Shown here piece after piece: positions 17,798 through 27,714 of a stretch of 64,000 nucleotides of DNA (position 1 is its first letter; each line of letters opens with the position of its first letter). Both the position numbers and the translations under genes were made by a program. The DNA comes from Pseudoips prasinana. Its lineage: Eukaryota > Arthropoda > Insecta > Lepidoptera > Nolidae. The DNA is taken from positions 2,790,001-2,854,000 of the forward strand of contig OX621259.1 in NCBI GenBank assembly GCA_951640165.1, read 5' to 3'. Below the pieces are notes generated by a model. That model had not been told where the DNA came from, did no database searches, and saw nothing but the letters and a program-made list of their open reading frames with translations.

Positions 17798-17989
17798 CCT
17801 TGGTACCAAATATCAAGTTTCTAGGTCATCTAGAAGTGGTGAAGTGATTTTGATATGTGAGTCAGTCATTCATAAAAATCCCGATTTTTGAATATTTATT
17901 CCGTTTGAGCTCAATTAAAATAATTTCATTGATTTAGCAAACGGTTTCATTTCACAAGCGAGGGGTTTTAATAAATGGGCTAAATTTCA

Positions 17990-18135
17990 TGTCACCATCA
18001 TCATAATATCAGCCTAAAAACGCCCACTGCTGGACAAAGGCCTCCCCCAAAGATCTCCACAATTGCCGGTCTGGCACTATCCGCATCCAGCGACTTCCAG
18101 CGACCCTCACAAGATGCTAGCCCACGCTGCGTCGT
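17990..18135 (+). repeat. Dispersed repeat, 'cccactgctggacaaaggcctcc' family
   Basis: The sequence cgcccactgctggacaaaggcctcccccaaagat is a motif I associate with abundant lepidopteran repeats. A diverged relative occurs near 20660 (gtccactgctagaaaagcctccccc). Confidence 0.6.
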
Positions 18136-18604
18136 CCGTCAAATTTTATGTATGTAGATTGTATAGTTTACGGGGTTGTGAAGCGGTCAAACATTTTCTC
18201 AAGATGGTTCATGTAATGACTTCGTGTGTTAGTTGTCCCAAGGTATTTATAGTATCGAATGTCACCTGAATAGTAAATATCCACTTCTAGAGAAATATTC
18301 CAGCAAAGTTTAGAAAACCTGATTTCCACCAGCTCGAAATTCTTTTTACTATGAAAATAAACGGAACTAAACGAACGTTAAACAAAATAAAAGTAGCGCT
18401 TAAGCACACACCATTAAAAGAGATTTAAAGTTTCACGAAGCGGAGGCAGCTCACGGCTCCGAATTTTTTATATATTCAACTTTTATCGAGGAAGGGGATG
18501 TAACGTTGACTTGTACAAACGACTTGATAAGTGTTGATTGCCTTTGGGTGGCTTGTCACGGCAATTTATTTGGTTTCTGTGGGTTGGTGACGATTATTTC
18601 TTAA
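18136..18604. other. No recognisable gene
   Basis: Contains a short piece of repeat tail (agttgtcccaaggtatttata, 18229) and otherwise nothing I can assign. Confidence 0.5.
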
Positions 18605-18626
18605 GGGCCTGGAGCGTGGTTTTTAA

Positions 18627-19960
18627 CCTTCCTATACTCGCGCCAATTTTTGTTACACCTATACTCGCGCTCGGTGTCACAGACCGATAGGTTCATACCC
18701 TACAATATATTTTAATAAATATTTTTTTTTTAAACATTACAATTATTTTAAAGTTTAGGATATAATGAAACAAAATAGTATGGATAGTACTTAATTTATT
18801 AATTATTTTATTGACTTTCAGTCTATCACAAATCAGTCTTCAAATTTGAGATATTTTTCTTAAGTAATAGGAAAACGAAAATAAAATCTGATATTCTTCT
18901 TAAAAATAAAATAAACTTCTAAATAATAATAAAAATCATATCAAAGGACATCTTTATCTATGTTTGGCTTAGTTTTGAGCTTCACCATAACAATCAGGGC
19001 ATACAGTTACAGTATGTTCCAAACAAAAGTATTTTTTGCAGGTGGCACAGTTGTAACGTGTATTGCGGTTTTTTTTTGATGAGCAGTATCCACAACGACC
19101 AATCTTATTATTGTTAGATATTGCTGAAGACTCGGGACCATCTAATTTACATATATCGGCGAGCCTGAGCCTTATGGTTCTCGGCAAGGATGTATTTAGA
19201 GCCCGACGTCTAAGATGCGGATTGATCAGATCGTATGCTAAGGCTTCAAGAAAGATCCTACGGCTCATTTTCTTCGAAGGGTTGTTCTGCAGGTATATTA
19301 TAAACGTGTTTATACCTGCTACATTCATTAGGCTATAAAATATCACCATCGGCCATCTATTAGTACCACGTGCAACGTTGTAAGTCTCACACATTTTGTC
19401 CACGGTATGAACTCCACCTTTGGTTCTATTGTAGTCCATTATAATTTCCGGTTTACCGGTATCTTCATTGATTTGAGCATCTTCATGCATGCTGGATACG
19501 AAAAGGACATTTTTGCCTTTTTTCGGTACATAGGATACCAGACTGCAATTGCCTCGGTGCCTCATCTAGCAACAATCTGATTCGGTCATCGTCCATTTTG
19601 ATATTATTTATAATCTAAAAAGAATAACAAAGTTGATTAAAATATAATATAGAGCAACATACATGCATACATTTTACTATACATAAGTAATAAAGTATTT
19701 AAAGTTTGTAAAAAATATATAAATTCAATAAATATAAACATTAATACTTACACCTATACTCGCGTCGGTCTCACGGACCGATTGGCGCCAAATGCTACCA
19801 CACGTACGCTTCGCACGAACGCACGGCGTGCACTAAAATGAAGTAAGCCACAAATCCGACAGCTAGCAAAGAACTCGACTTCTCAGGATTTTCGTGCATA
19901 AAAATAATTACGAAAATGTGTTTCGTCGGTCTCAGAGACCAACGCGCGAGTATAGGAAGG
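18627..19960 (-). mobile_element. piggyBac-like element, internally deleted (1,334 bp)
   Basis: It is flanked by TTAA on both sides (18623-18626 and 19961-19964). It begins CCTTCCTATACTCGCGC and ends with the exact reverse complement of those 17 bases. Subterminal repeats of CACCTATACTCGCG plus CGGT.TCA..GACCGA occur at both ends (near 18656 and 19748). It keeps only the C-terminal part of the transposase, so it can move only in trans. Confidence 0.93.
18969..19565 (-). pseudogene. piggyBac transposase, C-terminal remnant
   Basis: The 198 residues contain the DDE_Tnp_1_7-type end (DYNRTKGGVHTVDKM near 45-60, NRWPMVIFYSLMNVAG near 69-84), including the late aspartate of the catalytic set. They end in a Cys-rich domain (C-x2-C...C-x2-C...C-x2-C, residues 157-193) that binds the terminal repeats. 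The bulk of the transposase with the first catalytic Asp residues is missing. Just upstream at about 19598, a short MDDDRIRLLLDE-encoding start remains in another frame, as expected if a large internal deletion joined the first exon to the end of the gene. Confidence 0.88.
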
Positions 19961-20205
19961 TTAAATGCTTGCCTTGAACGCCGCAGGTCGTGGGTTCGAT
20001 TCCCACCCAGGACTGATATTTGTGTGCATGACCATGTCTGTTTATTCCAAGTCCCACGCGGGACAACTATTCTTGTGACCCATAAATAGTTGTTTGGAGT
20101 CTGGATGTAATTTGTGTCTGTCTATTATCTGTTTGTAAAGTATCCCGCGACACATGGATTATATCACTAATGCGGGCGTTGCCTTTTGAAGAAAAAAAAA
20201 ATATT

Positions 20206-20645
20206 TACAACCAACAACTATCATTACAGGTTACACCTAAGTCAATAGTGTTGTTACATAATAAGCTACCCGTGTGAATTCACTCAGAGTACACGTAAAT
20301 ATATCAGTATGTTGGGACACCGCGTTGACCGCGTGCAGCGCCCGTGTCAGGGGTGCCTTCTGCAGCAGATTAGTGCGCGCTGGCGGCACCCATACTAAAG
20401 GCGGTCGCCGCCGCGCCGCCGTCCCACGTACTCATCAGGGACAAACAACCCTCTTTATAATTTAAAAAGATAAATGGTGAGAGCAAATTCCCTTCTTACT
20501 TCTAGTTTATAATACTCTATCATGCCTATTATAAATAGAGTAGGATATAATAGTGGATAACCCGGATATGTACCATACTGTTTTAAATACGTGAATATAA
20601 CAAAATTTATTTATTTATTATGTTAATATATACTATATTTATAGA
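20206..20645. other. Unassigned, includes a GC-rich island
   Basis: 20325-20440 is strikingly GC-rich (gcgcgctggcggcaccc, cggtcgccgccgcgccgccg) compared with its surroundings. No ORF on either strand gives a recognisable product. It could be a host exon fragment or part of an unknown repeat. Confidence 0.3.
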
Positions 20646-20649
20646 TTAT

Positions 20650-20860
20650 TTATTACAGCTGTAAGAAGTCCACTGCTAGAAAAGCCTCCCCCAAGAATCA
20701 TTTGGATCTATATGGTATGCTATAATCGCCACGGTTGGCAGAATATATATGCGGAATATGTACCGGTCACGAACCTGTTGTGATCGGCAGATATTCCGTC
20801 TGGTCGAGTTCTACGTCTCGCATGGAATGAGATGGGGTGACGATTGTAACACGCATTGCT
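20650..20860 (+). repeat. Diverged dispersed repeat
   Basis: Begins gtccactgctagaaaagcctcccccaag, a degenerate relative of the repeat at 17990. No coding capacity. Confidence 0.4.
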
Positions 20861-21375
20861 CAACACGTAAATAATAATCTAATATAAATCGCCAGCTCAT
20901 AACTAATATTCGGTTATTCATCGAATATTACTTAATCCGAGTGCAACAGTTGTCAAACGTCAGTGTCAATCTTGAATTGACAGCGTCAGGTAGATGTGAA
21001 GCTAATCGTCCGTCGAGCGAGTAGCTAACGTAAGTAACTTTTTATAAACTAGAGTTATCCTATTAATATGTTTGTTACTCTTTCACGTAAAAACTACTAA
21101 ATGGATTTAATGAAACTTTACAATACTATAGATTGTAGATCAGAATAACACATAGACTACTATAGTTATGTAATAAATTATGTTGTTATGGTACTATCAC
21201 CTTTGATTTCGAGCCGTTCCCTTCTGAGTTCTACACGATATTCTGATATTCGCGGCCGTCACCACACAGCACGGCCATTACATATTACCCAGACAAGAAT
21301 TGGGTCCAGCCACCACTACCAACTTTCATTTCCCGGGCTTAAAGAAAATTGTAATTTGTTTGGAAGAATGATTTA
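20861..21375. other. No gene; degenerate Helitron-like stretch
   Basis: 21055-21180 (tttgttactctttcacgtaaaaactac...) resembles the 5' part of the mini-Helitron at 23401. Neither terminus is recognisable. Confidence 0.4.
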
Positions 21376-21645
21376 ATAATAATATCCTGGGACATTATTT
21401 ACACACGGCCATCTGATCGCAAACTAAGCAGAGCTAGTGTTATGGAAACAAGATAACTGATATAGGTATTACATAAACTTCTTTTCTTTTGTAAATACAT
21501 ACTTATAAAGATAATTACACCCAGACTCAGGACAAACAGACAGGTTTGTGACATGCACACAAATATCTGTACTGGGTGGGAATCGAAGCCACGACCACCG
21601 GCGTGAAAAGCAAGCATTTGCCAACCACGCCAACAGGCTCTTTAA
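21376..21645 (-). repeat. tRNA-derived SINE with LINE-like 3' tail
   Basis: On the minus strand it has a tRNA-like head with CGATTCCCACC, then acagatatttgtgtgcatg, ctgtttgtcctgagtctgggtgta, and the tail gctctgcttagtttgcgatcagatggccgtgtg...gtcccaggatattattatt. The same body is at 60535-60720. The 3' tail is shared with 15739-16125, as expected for a SINE that borrowed a LINE 3' end. Confidence 0.8.
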
Positions 21646-22059
21646 TAACTTGAAGCAGCGACGTGACAGTGAACGTAAATAATGGCGTAAATTATATATG
21701 AGAAGGAACTCAAAATTGATATGATTATTTACGTGACCCGTCGTCAGCCTTCCTTCTTACACACCTGTGTCCGTAAGAGGCATCCCTACTGCCGACACTG
21801 TCTCACTCTCAACGCATACGTGCGAAAAAGACAAAAGGTACTTAAATCGACTACAATGACGTTTTAATGTTTTACTCCTCCGTTTCATTCTTATCATTTC
21901 AAGTCGCTAGACTTGTTTACCAGGCATTTATCTATATAAATAAAAAGAGAAGTCCTGACTGATTGACTGACTCATCAACACCCAGCCCAAACCCTTGGAC
22001 CTAGAATACTGAAATTTTGCACGAATGTTTTTTTTATAATGTAGACAAGGAATAAGGAA

Positions 22060-22745
22060 GGATTTTTCAAAATTCAACCCCCAAGGGGGTAAAACGGGGG
22101 TTCAAAGTTAGTATGAAACTTTGCCGTTTTTGAAGTTAAAGGCATGAAAATTAGTATTTGGACTTCCTGTAAAAAATAAAAAATTACGTGTTACAGGATT
22201 TTTGGAAATTCCACCCCCAACGGCGAAAAATAGGGAATGTCAGTTTGTATGAAAAATGTGACAATTTTTAAGTTAGACGCATGAAAATTAGTATTTGGCC
22301 TTTCAGTAAAAAATTATATGTTTCAGGATTTTTGGGAATTCCACCCCCAAGGGCGAAAAATAGGGGATGTAAGTTTGTATGAAAAATGTGACAAGTTTTA
22401 AGTTAAACGCATGTAAATTGGTATATGGCATTATATTTAAAAATTAAAAATATTTATTTCAGGATTTTCTAAAAGTCCACCCCTAAAGGTGCCAAATAGG
22501 GGATGTAAGTTTGTATGAAAGATGTGACATTTTAAAGGTAAACGCATGAAAATCTGTATTTGGCCTTCCAGTTAAAATTTATAAATATATAGTTCAGGAT
22601 TTTTGGATATTCCACCCGTAAATACGTAAAATAGGGGATGTGAGTTGGTATGAAAATCATTAATTTTTTGGAGTTAAACGTATGAAAATTGGTATTTGGT
22701 CTTTCAGTTAAAAATAAAGCAATATATGTTTTTAAACCAAAATTC
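22060..22745 (+). repeat. Tandem repeat array inside the Helitron (~132-bp unit, 5 copies)
   Basis: Units starting ggatttttggaaattccacccccaa occur near 22066, 22196, 22327, 22462 and 22595, each followed by ataggggatgtaagtttgtatgaaa and acgcatgaaaattagtatttgg. The same unit is repeated in the inverted copy at 55500-56478. Confidence 0.85.
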
Positions 22746-22955
22746 AGGGAATAATTTGTTGTTAAAAAAAGGTAATCCAAAACTGATTCAATAGATCGAC
22801 AACAAAAATTTACGCCAACTCGTATTTTAGATAATTTAGTTTTTTATGCCAAGGTGCTTAAAATGCCGTAATCGTCGTCGTCTAAATAAAGACTTAGCGT
22901 TTTATAAGATTTGTAACTTCTTTTCTTTGTATAATTTTTATAACAAATATAAAAA

Positions 22956-22987
<32 letters not shown>

Positions 22988-23400
22988 TTTATTTATTTGG
23001 GATAACAACAGCCGTTATACATGAAATTACTATACATAATTACTTAAAAAAAGGCCAATTACAGCTATCCACTATGTAAATATATGAACAGTAAGCGTGC
23101 TAGAACTATTTCTTTGAAGTATATATAATATTACAATAATAAATAATAAACTTCATGTACTATGTGAGGTAGGAACTTAAATATTTACATTTCACATCGT
23201 GCGTCAAACAAATATGTTTTTGTAACACAATACGAATTTATACATAAAACAAAAATGTAGGTAGGATATACAAAAAATTAACAATGTTTAATGAGCCGGG
23301 CCAACACCATGCAGACACTCATTCCAATCGGTCGCACTATGGTAAGTAGCGGTCAGGAGACTGCTTACAACTTTCCCATTTAAATCAATTAGGTACTTTA

Positions 23401-23579
23401 TCATACTAATATTATGTGAGTGTTTGTGATTGTGTGAGTGTGTATGTTTGTTACTCCTTCACGCAAAAACTACCGAACGGATATTGATGAAACTTTGTAA
23501 TGTAGCCTATATATCTGAATAACACACAGGCCACAATTTACAAAGCTTAACACGGGTAAAAAACGGGGGGCACAGTTAG
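23401..23579 (+). mobile_element. Mini-Helitron in the LINE 1 3' UTR
   Basis: Starts A|TCATACTAATATTATG and ends gggggcacagTTAG|T, consistent with Helitron termini, with the family's internal gtttgttactccttcacgcaaaaactac. About 179 bp, non-coding. Confidence 0.6.
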
Positions 23580-23655
23580 TTAAAAAATAATTGCAACCAT
23601 AACTCCGAACGTACAAAATTATGTTTTCAATTATAATTATACTATGATTAATTAA

Positions 23656-24687
23656 TTATAAGTCATTGGTCGATATTATTTGTTTTACGTTCCTTAAAAA
23701 TGTTTTTTTACTATTTATAAATGGATCGACACTGGAAAATTTAGAGTTGTACGTGCGAGTAATTCTTGTTACAACAGCATTTTGGCTATATAAAGTTGAA
23801 TGTTGTGGGACGCTTAGCATGTTAGTATGCCGGGTACGGTAAGCAGGGGTATTAAAGTTTATTTGCGATAATAATTCAGGACTATCAACACGCCCAGTCA
23901 ATATATCAAAGAGAAGTCCCATATCTATGTAAGTCCGTCTTTCCTGTAATGTAAGTAAACCGTACATACGACAGTTTTCAACGTAGTCAGAAGCAGATTT
24001 TCGAAACTTGAAGTTTAAATGTGCAATAAACTTTTTTTGAATGCGTTCCAATCTGTTTATATGGACTGCAAAGTACGGTGACCAAATAGAGCTAGCGTAT
24101 TCCAAAATTGTCCTAACATAGGCAAAATAAACAACTTTAAGACTTAGTACGTGTTTGAAAGGCTCGCAGGTTCTTATTATGAATCCAAGATTTCTGTAAG
24201 ATCTGTTAATAATTTCATCGATATGAATAGACATACTAAGTGATGAGTCAAGTTTTACTCCCAAGTCACGCACCTCACGAACCCTTTTAACTGGAATTGT
24301 ATTGAAGTTATATGTGTATTCTATTGGATTCATTTTGCGACTAAAACTTATACATTCACATTTATCTATATTTAATGAAATTCTGTTTATTTTATAATAT
24401 TCGTAAAGATTATCAATATCTTTTTGTAAATTTCTGCAATCTGTTAACGATTCAATTTTTAAAAATATTTTTTTATCATCAGCGTACAACAAGTGTTTAG
24501 CATTATTAAAACAAAAACTAATGTCATATATATAAGCTATGTAAAAAATTGGGCCAAAATGTGAGCCTTGGGGCACGCCGGAAGGCACATGAATGTAATC
24601 AGACCTGTGTCCTCCCAAAATAACTGCTTGCGAACGATTTGTCAAGTATGATGATATCCATCTAAGCAAGTCGCCATGAATCCCCAA
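23656..24687 (-). CDS. LINE 1 ORF2, reverse transcriptase C-terminal part (343 aa)
   Basis: The reverse transcriptase palm continues from the upstream ORF with SGVPQGSHFGP (residues 36-46), the catalytic LLYADD (67-72), then thumb-like sequence (LGVKLDSSLSMSIHIDEII). The C-terminal region (KKFIAHLNFKFRKS, LLTLQERRTYID) is typical of Jockey/CR1-type LINEs. It overlaps the upstream ORF by 46 bp in another frame, so one indel near 24680 separates them. The Met at its start is not a genuine initiator. Confidence 0.88.
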   Translation of the reverse strand: MGIHGDLLRWISSYLTNRSQAVILGGHRSDYIHVPSGVPQGSHFGPIFYIAYIYDISFCFNNAKHLLYADDKKIFLKIESLTDCRNLQKDIDNLYEYYKINRISLNIDKCECISFSRKMNPIEYTYNFNTIPVKRVREVRDLGVKLDSSLSMSIHIDEIINRSYRNLGFIIRTCEPFKHVLSLKVVYFAYVRTILEYASSIWSPYFAVHINRLERIQKKFIAHLNFKFRKSASDYVENCRMYGLLTLQERRTYIDMGLLFDILTGRVDSPELLSQINFNTPAYRTRHTNMLSVPQHSTLYSQNAVVTRITRTYNSKFSSVDPFINSKKTFLRNVKQIISTNDL

Positions 24688-26567
24688 GACTGCAATTTTT
24701 GTAACAGGATGTTGTGGTCCACGCGGTCGAAGGCTTTTTCGAAATCCGTGTAGATCACATCAACCTGACCCCCTTTATCCATATTCCTCAGTACATAGTT
24801 GATATGTAATGCAAGATTGGAAACAGCTGAACGTCCCCGAAAGAAACCATGTTGGGAATCCGGTATACTTTTCGATATAACAGGATAAATATAATTTAAA
24901 ATAAGTTTTTCAAATAATTTTGCCAAAGTATTTAAAATAGATATAGGTCTATAATTTTCAATTTTTGACTTCGAACCTTTTTTGTGTATCGGTATAACAT
25001 GGGCGCGTTTCCAAATATTTGGAAATGTACATTCCTTAAGGGATTGGTTATAAAGTAATGTAACAGGATAGGCTAAGCTCTTCGCGCAAGATTTTAGAAA
25101 TATTGCAGGTATAGCATCACATCCAGGACACTTAGACCCATCCAGAGATCGCAAAGAATTGAAGACGTCGTCTTTGGTAACAAAAACACGAGCCAAAACT
25201 TCGTTATTGTTACAAGGTCTCGCCGTAACATCTGTAACCCCTTTTGTTGGTTTCACAAATACATTTTCAAAGAATTTATTAAATTCAGAACAGATATCAA
25301 CCGTATTACAAAATGTTTGATTTTTTAAAGAGAATTCTCGAGGATAACTTGATCTACCTCTTTTGTGTTTCACATATTTCCAAAAAAGTTTTGGATCGTG
25401 CTTAATGTGTTTTTCAGTATTTTGAGTAAAGCGGTCAAAACAATCTTTTTCTACTCTACGCTGGCGGTCTCTGAGCAAAACAAATTCATCGTAATCCCTA
25501 GGATTTTTGTATTTCAACCATTTTTTATGTTTTCTCGCTTTTTCTTTAATAATTTTTATAAGTGCTTGACTGTACCACACTGGATAGGAATAGTTCCTAG
25601 TAGTTATTGGAATATATAAAGCGAAACATTCATGTAGTTTCCTGTAAAAGTTATCTAAGGCGTCGTTAATATTATCAGTCGCTAGTGTATCATCCCAGTT
25701 AATATTTTGAAGATAATTGTTGATAAGATGGTAGTCACATTTATGGAAATTAAATTGGGAACGAGTATTCTCTTTAAATGGTTTTACTTGTAAATCTACT
25801 ATATTAATTTCAAACGGGGGATGAAATGTATCTTCTTTGATAAGAGGCGGACACCTAACAATTTCCAAAAAGAGGTTGGAAAAACAAAGGTCTAGAACAT
25901 TGCCACTGGTATTTAACGTGCGGTTATATTGATTTAGACCTAATAGTTGTAGGTCGTCAATAAAGTGCTGAGCTGTTTCTTGCATTAATGTTCTACCGAC
26001 ATGTTTTATGGAGTATCCTGTATTTGTCCAATTGAAATAGGGCAAATTGAAATCGCCGACTAATAAATAGTTATCAAAAGGGTTAAGTTTATTTAATATA
26101 TTTAATTGCTTAACGATGTATGGAATAGCTTGAAGTCGGAGGTTGTCCTCTGGGGGTATATAAATCAATACGACGTGTAAGTCGACAGCTGAATGTAATT
26201 TACGAGATGATATATCTATACAAAGTGTTTCAATTAAATTACAAGACCACGTACGGTTAATCGATGCAGTAAGTTCGTGCCGTATACATACCATGACGCC
26301 GCCACCGGATTGTTTACCTGATAACTTAAGATCGCGGTCACAACGGAATACATCATACCTACTGTCGCATATTTCCGAGTCGAGAATATCGTTCTGCAAC
26401 CAAGTTTCCGTTAAAAATATAATGTCATATTCATTTGACAAAATGCTGTTGTAAATAGCTGTGCACTTAGTACGTAGCCCACGTACGTTTTGATATAATA
26501 TTTTTAAGTTTTCTTTAGGAGTGAAGATATTAACATGATTAAGTCTCGAGTAATTGACCAATGACAT
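24642..26567 (-). CDS. LINE 1 ORF2, AP endonuclease and N-terminal reverse transcriptase (641 aa)
   Basis: The endonuclease spans about residues 20-250: KILYQNVRGLRTK, FLTETWL, VGDFNLPYFNW with the metal-binding Asp-Phe-Asn, and a late NVLDLCFSN. The reverse transcriptase starts near residue 470 (KCPGCDAIPAIFLK), followed by NYRPISILN, QHGFFRGRSAVSNL and YTDFEKAFDRVDH, which holds the first catalytic Asp. The rest of the enzyme is in the adjacent frame. This protein nicks target DNA and copies the LINE RNA at the nick. The start ATG at 26567 is 230 bp past the ORF1 stop. Confidence 0.9.
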   Translation of the reverse strand: MSLVNYSRLNHVNIFTPKENLKILYQNVRGLRTKCTAIYNSILSNEYDIIFLTETWLQNDILDSEICDSRYDVFRCDRDLKLSGKQSGGGVMVCIRHELTASINRTWSCNLIETLCIDISSRKLHSAVDLHVVLIYIPPEDNLRLQAIPYIVKQLNILNKLNPFDNYLLVGDFNLPYFNWTNTGYSIKHVGRTLMQETAQHFIDDLQLLGLNQYNRTLNTSGNVLDLCFSNLFLEIVRCPPLIKEDTFHPPFEINIVDLQVKPFKENTRSQFNFHKCDYHLINNYLQNINWDDTLATDNINDALDNFYRKLHECFALYIPITTRNYSYPVWYSQALIKIIKEKARKHKKWLKYKNPRDYDEFVLLRDRQRRVEKDCFDRFTQNTEKHIKHDPKLFWKYVKHKRGRSSYPREFSLKNQTFCNTVDICSEFNKFFENVFVKPTKGVTDVTARPCNNNEVLARVFVTKDDVFNSLRSLDGSKCPGCDAIPAIFLKSCAKSLAYPVTLLYNQSLKECTFPNIWKRAHVIPIHKKGSKSKIENYRPISILNTLAKLFEKLILNYIYPVISKSIPDSQHGFFRGRSAVSNLALHINYVLRNMDKGGQVDVIYTDFEKAFDRVDHNILLQKLQSWGFMATCLDGYHHT

Positions 26568-26796
26568 AGTAATGTATTGATTATGGCGTGATTACAAAAT
26601 ATTAGTAGGTAACAATATCGCCCCATCCAAAAATATAAAAAAGTACTTTGAGCGTGTTTGGAGTATAAGAAATATAATATAATATGTAAATATATATGTA
26701 TATGCAAGAAGTATGTGCATAGTATCGGCATTGCTTTCACATAGATGTAAGTTTTGAAACAAAAATTAACTATAAAAGTAAAAATAGACAAATAGT

Positions 26797-27714
26797 TTAA
26801 GAAATCTTCTTCAGATCTGCCATTTCTTTGATTAAAATGTGAGGAGAAGTATCGTCTTTCCTTACAAAAATCTTCCCATCGCGAATCCATGTAAATTGGT
26901 AGTTTTTTAGCTTTGACTGTTCTCTGGTATTTTTGTATAACAACTTGTTTGTGGGCGTCAGATGTTCATTTACGTAAATTCTTTTTTCTTCACCTTGTAG
27001 TCCAATATTCGTAGTAGTGATACCCTTCTTGTTACGCACCCCGGACAAAATGGAGTCACGGAGAATTTTTGTCTTAAGTTTCACAATAATAACTTTAGGG
27101 CGTCCGGATATTTTGACATGGGGCTGGATTCTGACAATATGTATGATGTCGGATGGGGACAACTGGACATTCACATATTCTGCAATATTCGTAACGTATG
27201 TATTAAGGTCTTCATTAGCTTTTTCAGGTATCCCTGAAATTTCTAGATTTTCATATCGTTCACGTTGTTGGGCCGTGTTAAAATCCGATTTTAATTTAGC
27301 CACTTCTAATTTCAAAGTCACGATCTCTTGGGAATTGTTTTTAGTACCCTTTACGGTGTCATTTATAAGTATTTGGCAGTCCTTTTGTTCCTTTCCCTGG
27401 AAGTCCAAGGTTGCCTTCACTTCACTCAAATCGGCATACAACTCAGATTGCCTAGCGTTTATGTTTGTTATATCTAATTGAATACGTTCCAAGTCTTTTT
27501 TAATAACCGTGTTGATATGATCTTGAATTCCACAGATTTTATTACTGAGATCGGTATTTAAAGAGCTTAGTTTGGAGGAGATATCGGTAGCAAACCTTTC
27601 AAACATTTCCGAGAGGTCTTCTTTTCGTGTTTTCTTTTGTACTCGGCGATTGCTCACGTTTGATATATCATCCAATGTAGGTATATCCGTATTAGAAGAG
27701 CAGGCTGAATCCAT
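26797..27714 (-). CDS. LINE 1 ORF1, RNA-binding coiled-coil protein (305 aa)
   Basis: Residues about 30-140 form a long heptad-rich coiled coil (FATDISSKLSSLNTDLSNKI onward). Residues 150-300 resemble the RRM-like/L1-ORF1-type domain of CR1 elements (ENLEISGIPE, DIIHIVRIQP, RPKVIIVKLK, IYVNEHLTPTNK, FTWIRDGKIFVRKDD). The known role of such proteins is RNA chaperoning and RNP formation. The frame is intact. The paralogous ORF1 at 36866-37780 is almost the same length (304 aa). Confidence 0.88.
   Translation of the reverse strand: MDSACSSNTDIPTLDDISNVSNRRVQKKTRKEDLSEMFERFATDISSKLSSLNTDLSNKICGIQDHINTVIKKDLERIQLDITNINARQSELYADLSEVKATLDFQGKEQKDCQILINDTVKGTKNNSQEIVTLKLEVAKLKSDFNTAQQRERYENLEISGIPEKANEDLNTYVTNIAEYVNVQLSPSDIIHIVRIQPHVKISGRPKVIIVKLKTKILRDSILSGVRNKKGITTTNIGLQGEEKRIYVNEHLTPTNKLLYKNTREQSKLKNYQFTWIRDGKIFVRKDDTSPHILIKEMADLKKIS

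Larger units (their letters stand above)
18605..20205 (+). repeat. tRNA-derived SINE split by a piggyBac element
   Basis: 18605-18626 (ggcctggagcgtggttttTTAA) and 19961-20205 (TTAAatgcttgcc...GGTTCGATTCCC...) join into one SINE head, comparable with the reverse complement of 21376-21645 (gcctgttggcgtggttggcaaatgcttgc). The body (gacccataaatagttgtttggagtctggatgtaatttgtgtc) matches 41340-41475 and 54178-54290. The piggyBac element sits at the TTAA between the two parts. Confidence 0.8.

Noticed and set aside
17390..17809. 139-aa ORF on the minus strand
   Set aside because: It lies entirely within a tRNA-derived SINE with a second copy at 54286. It is chance coding in a GC-richer repeat.
22060..22745. 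CRISPR-like array
   Set aside because: The repeats are long, diverged and contiguous without unique spacers, and lie inside a eukaryotic Helitron.
27017..27481. 154-aa plus-strand ORF
   Set aside because: Antisense to LINE 1 ORF1, with no recognisable motif.
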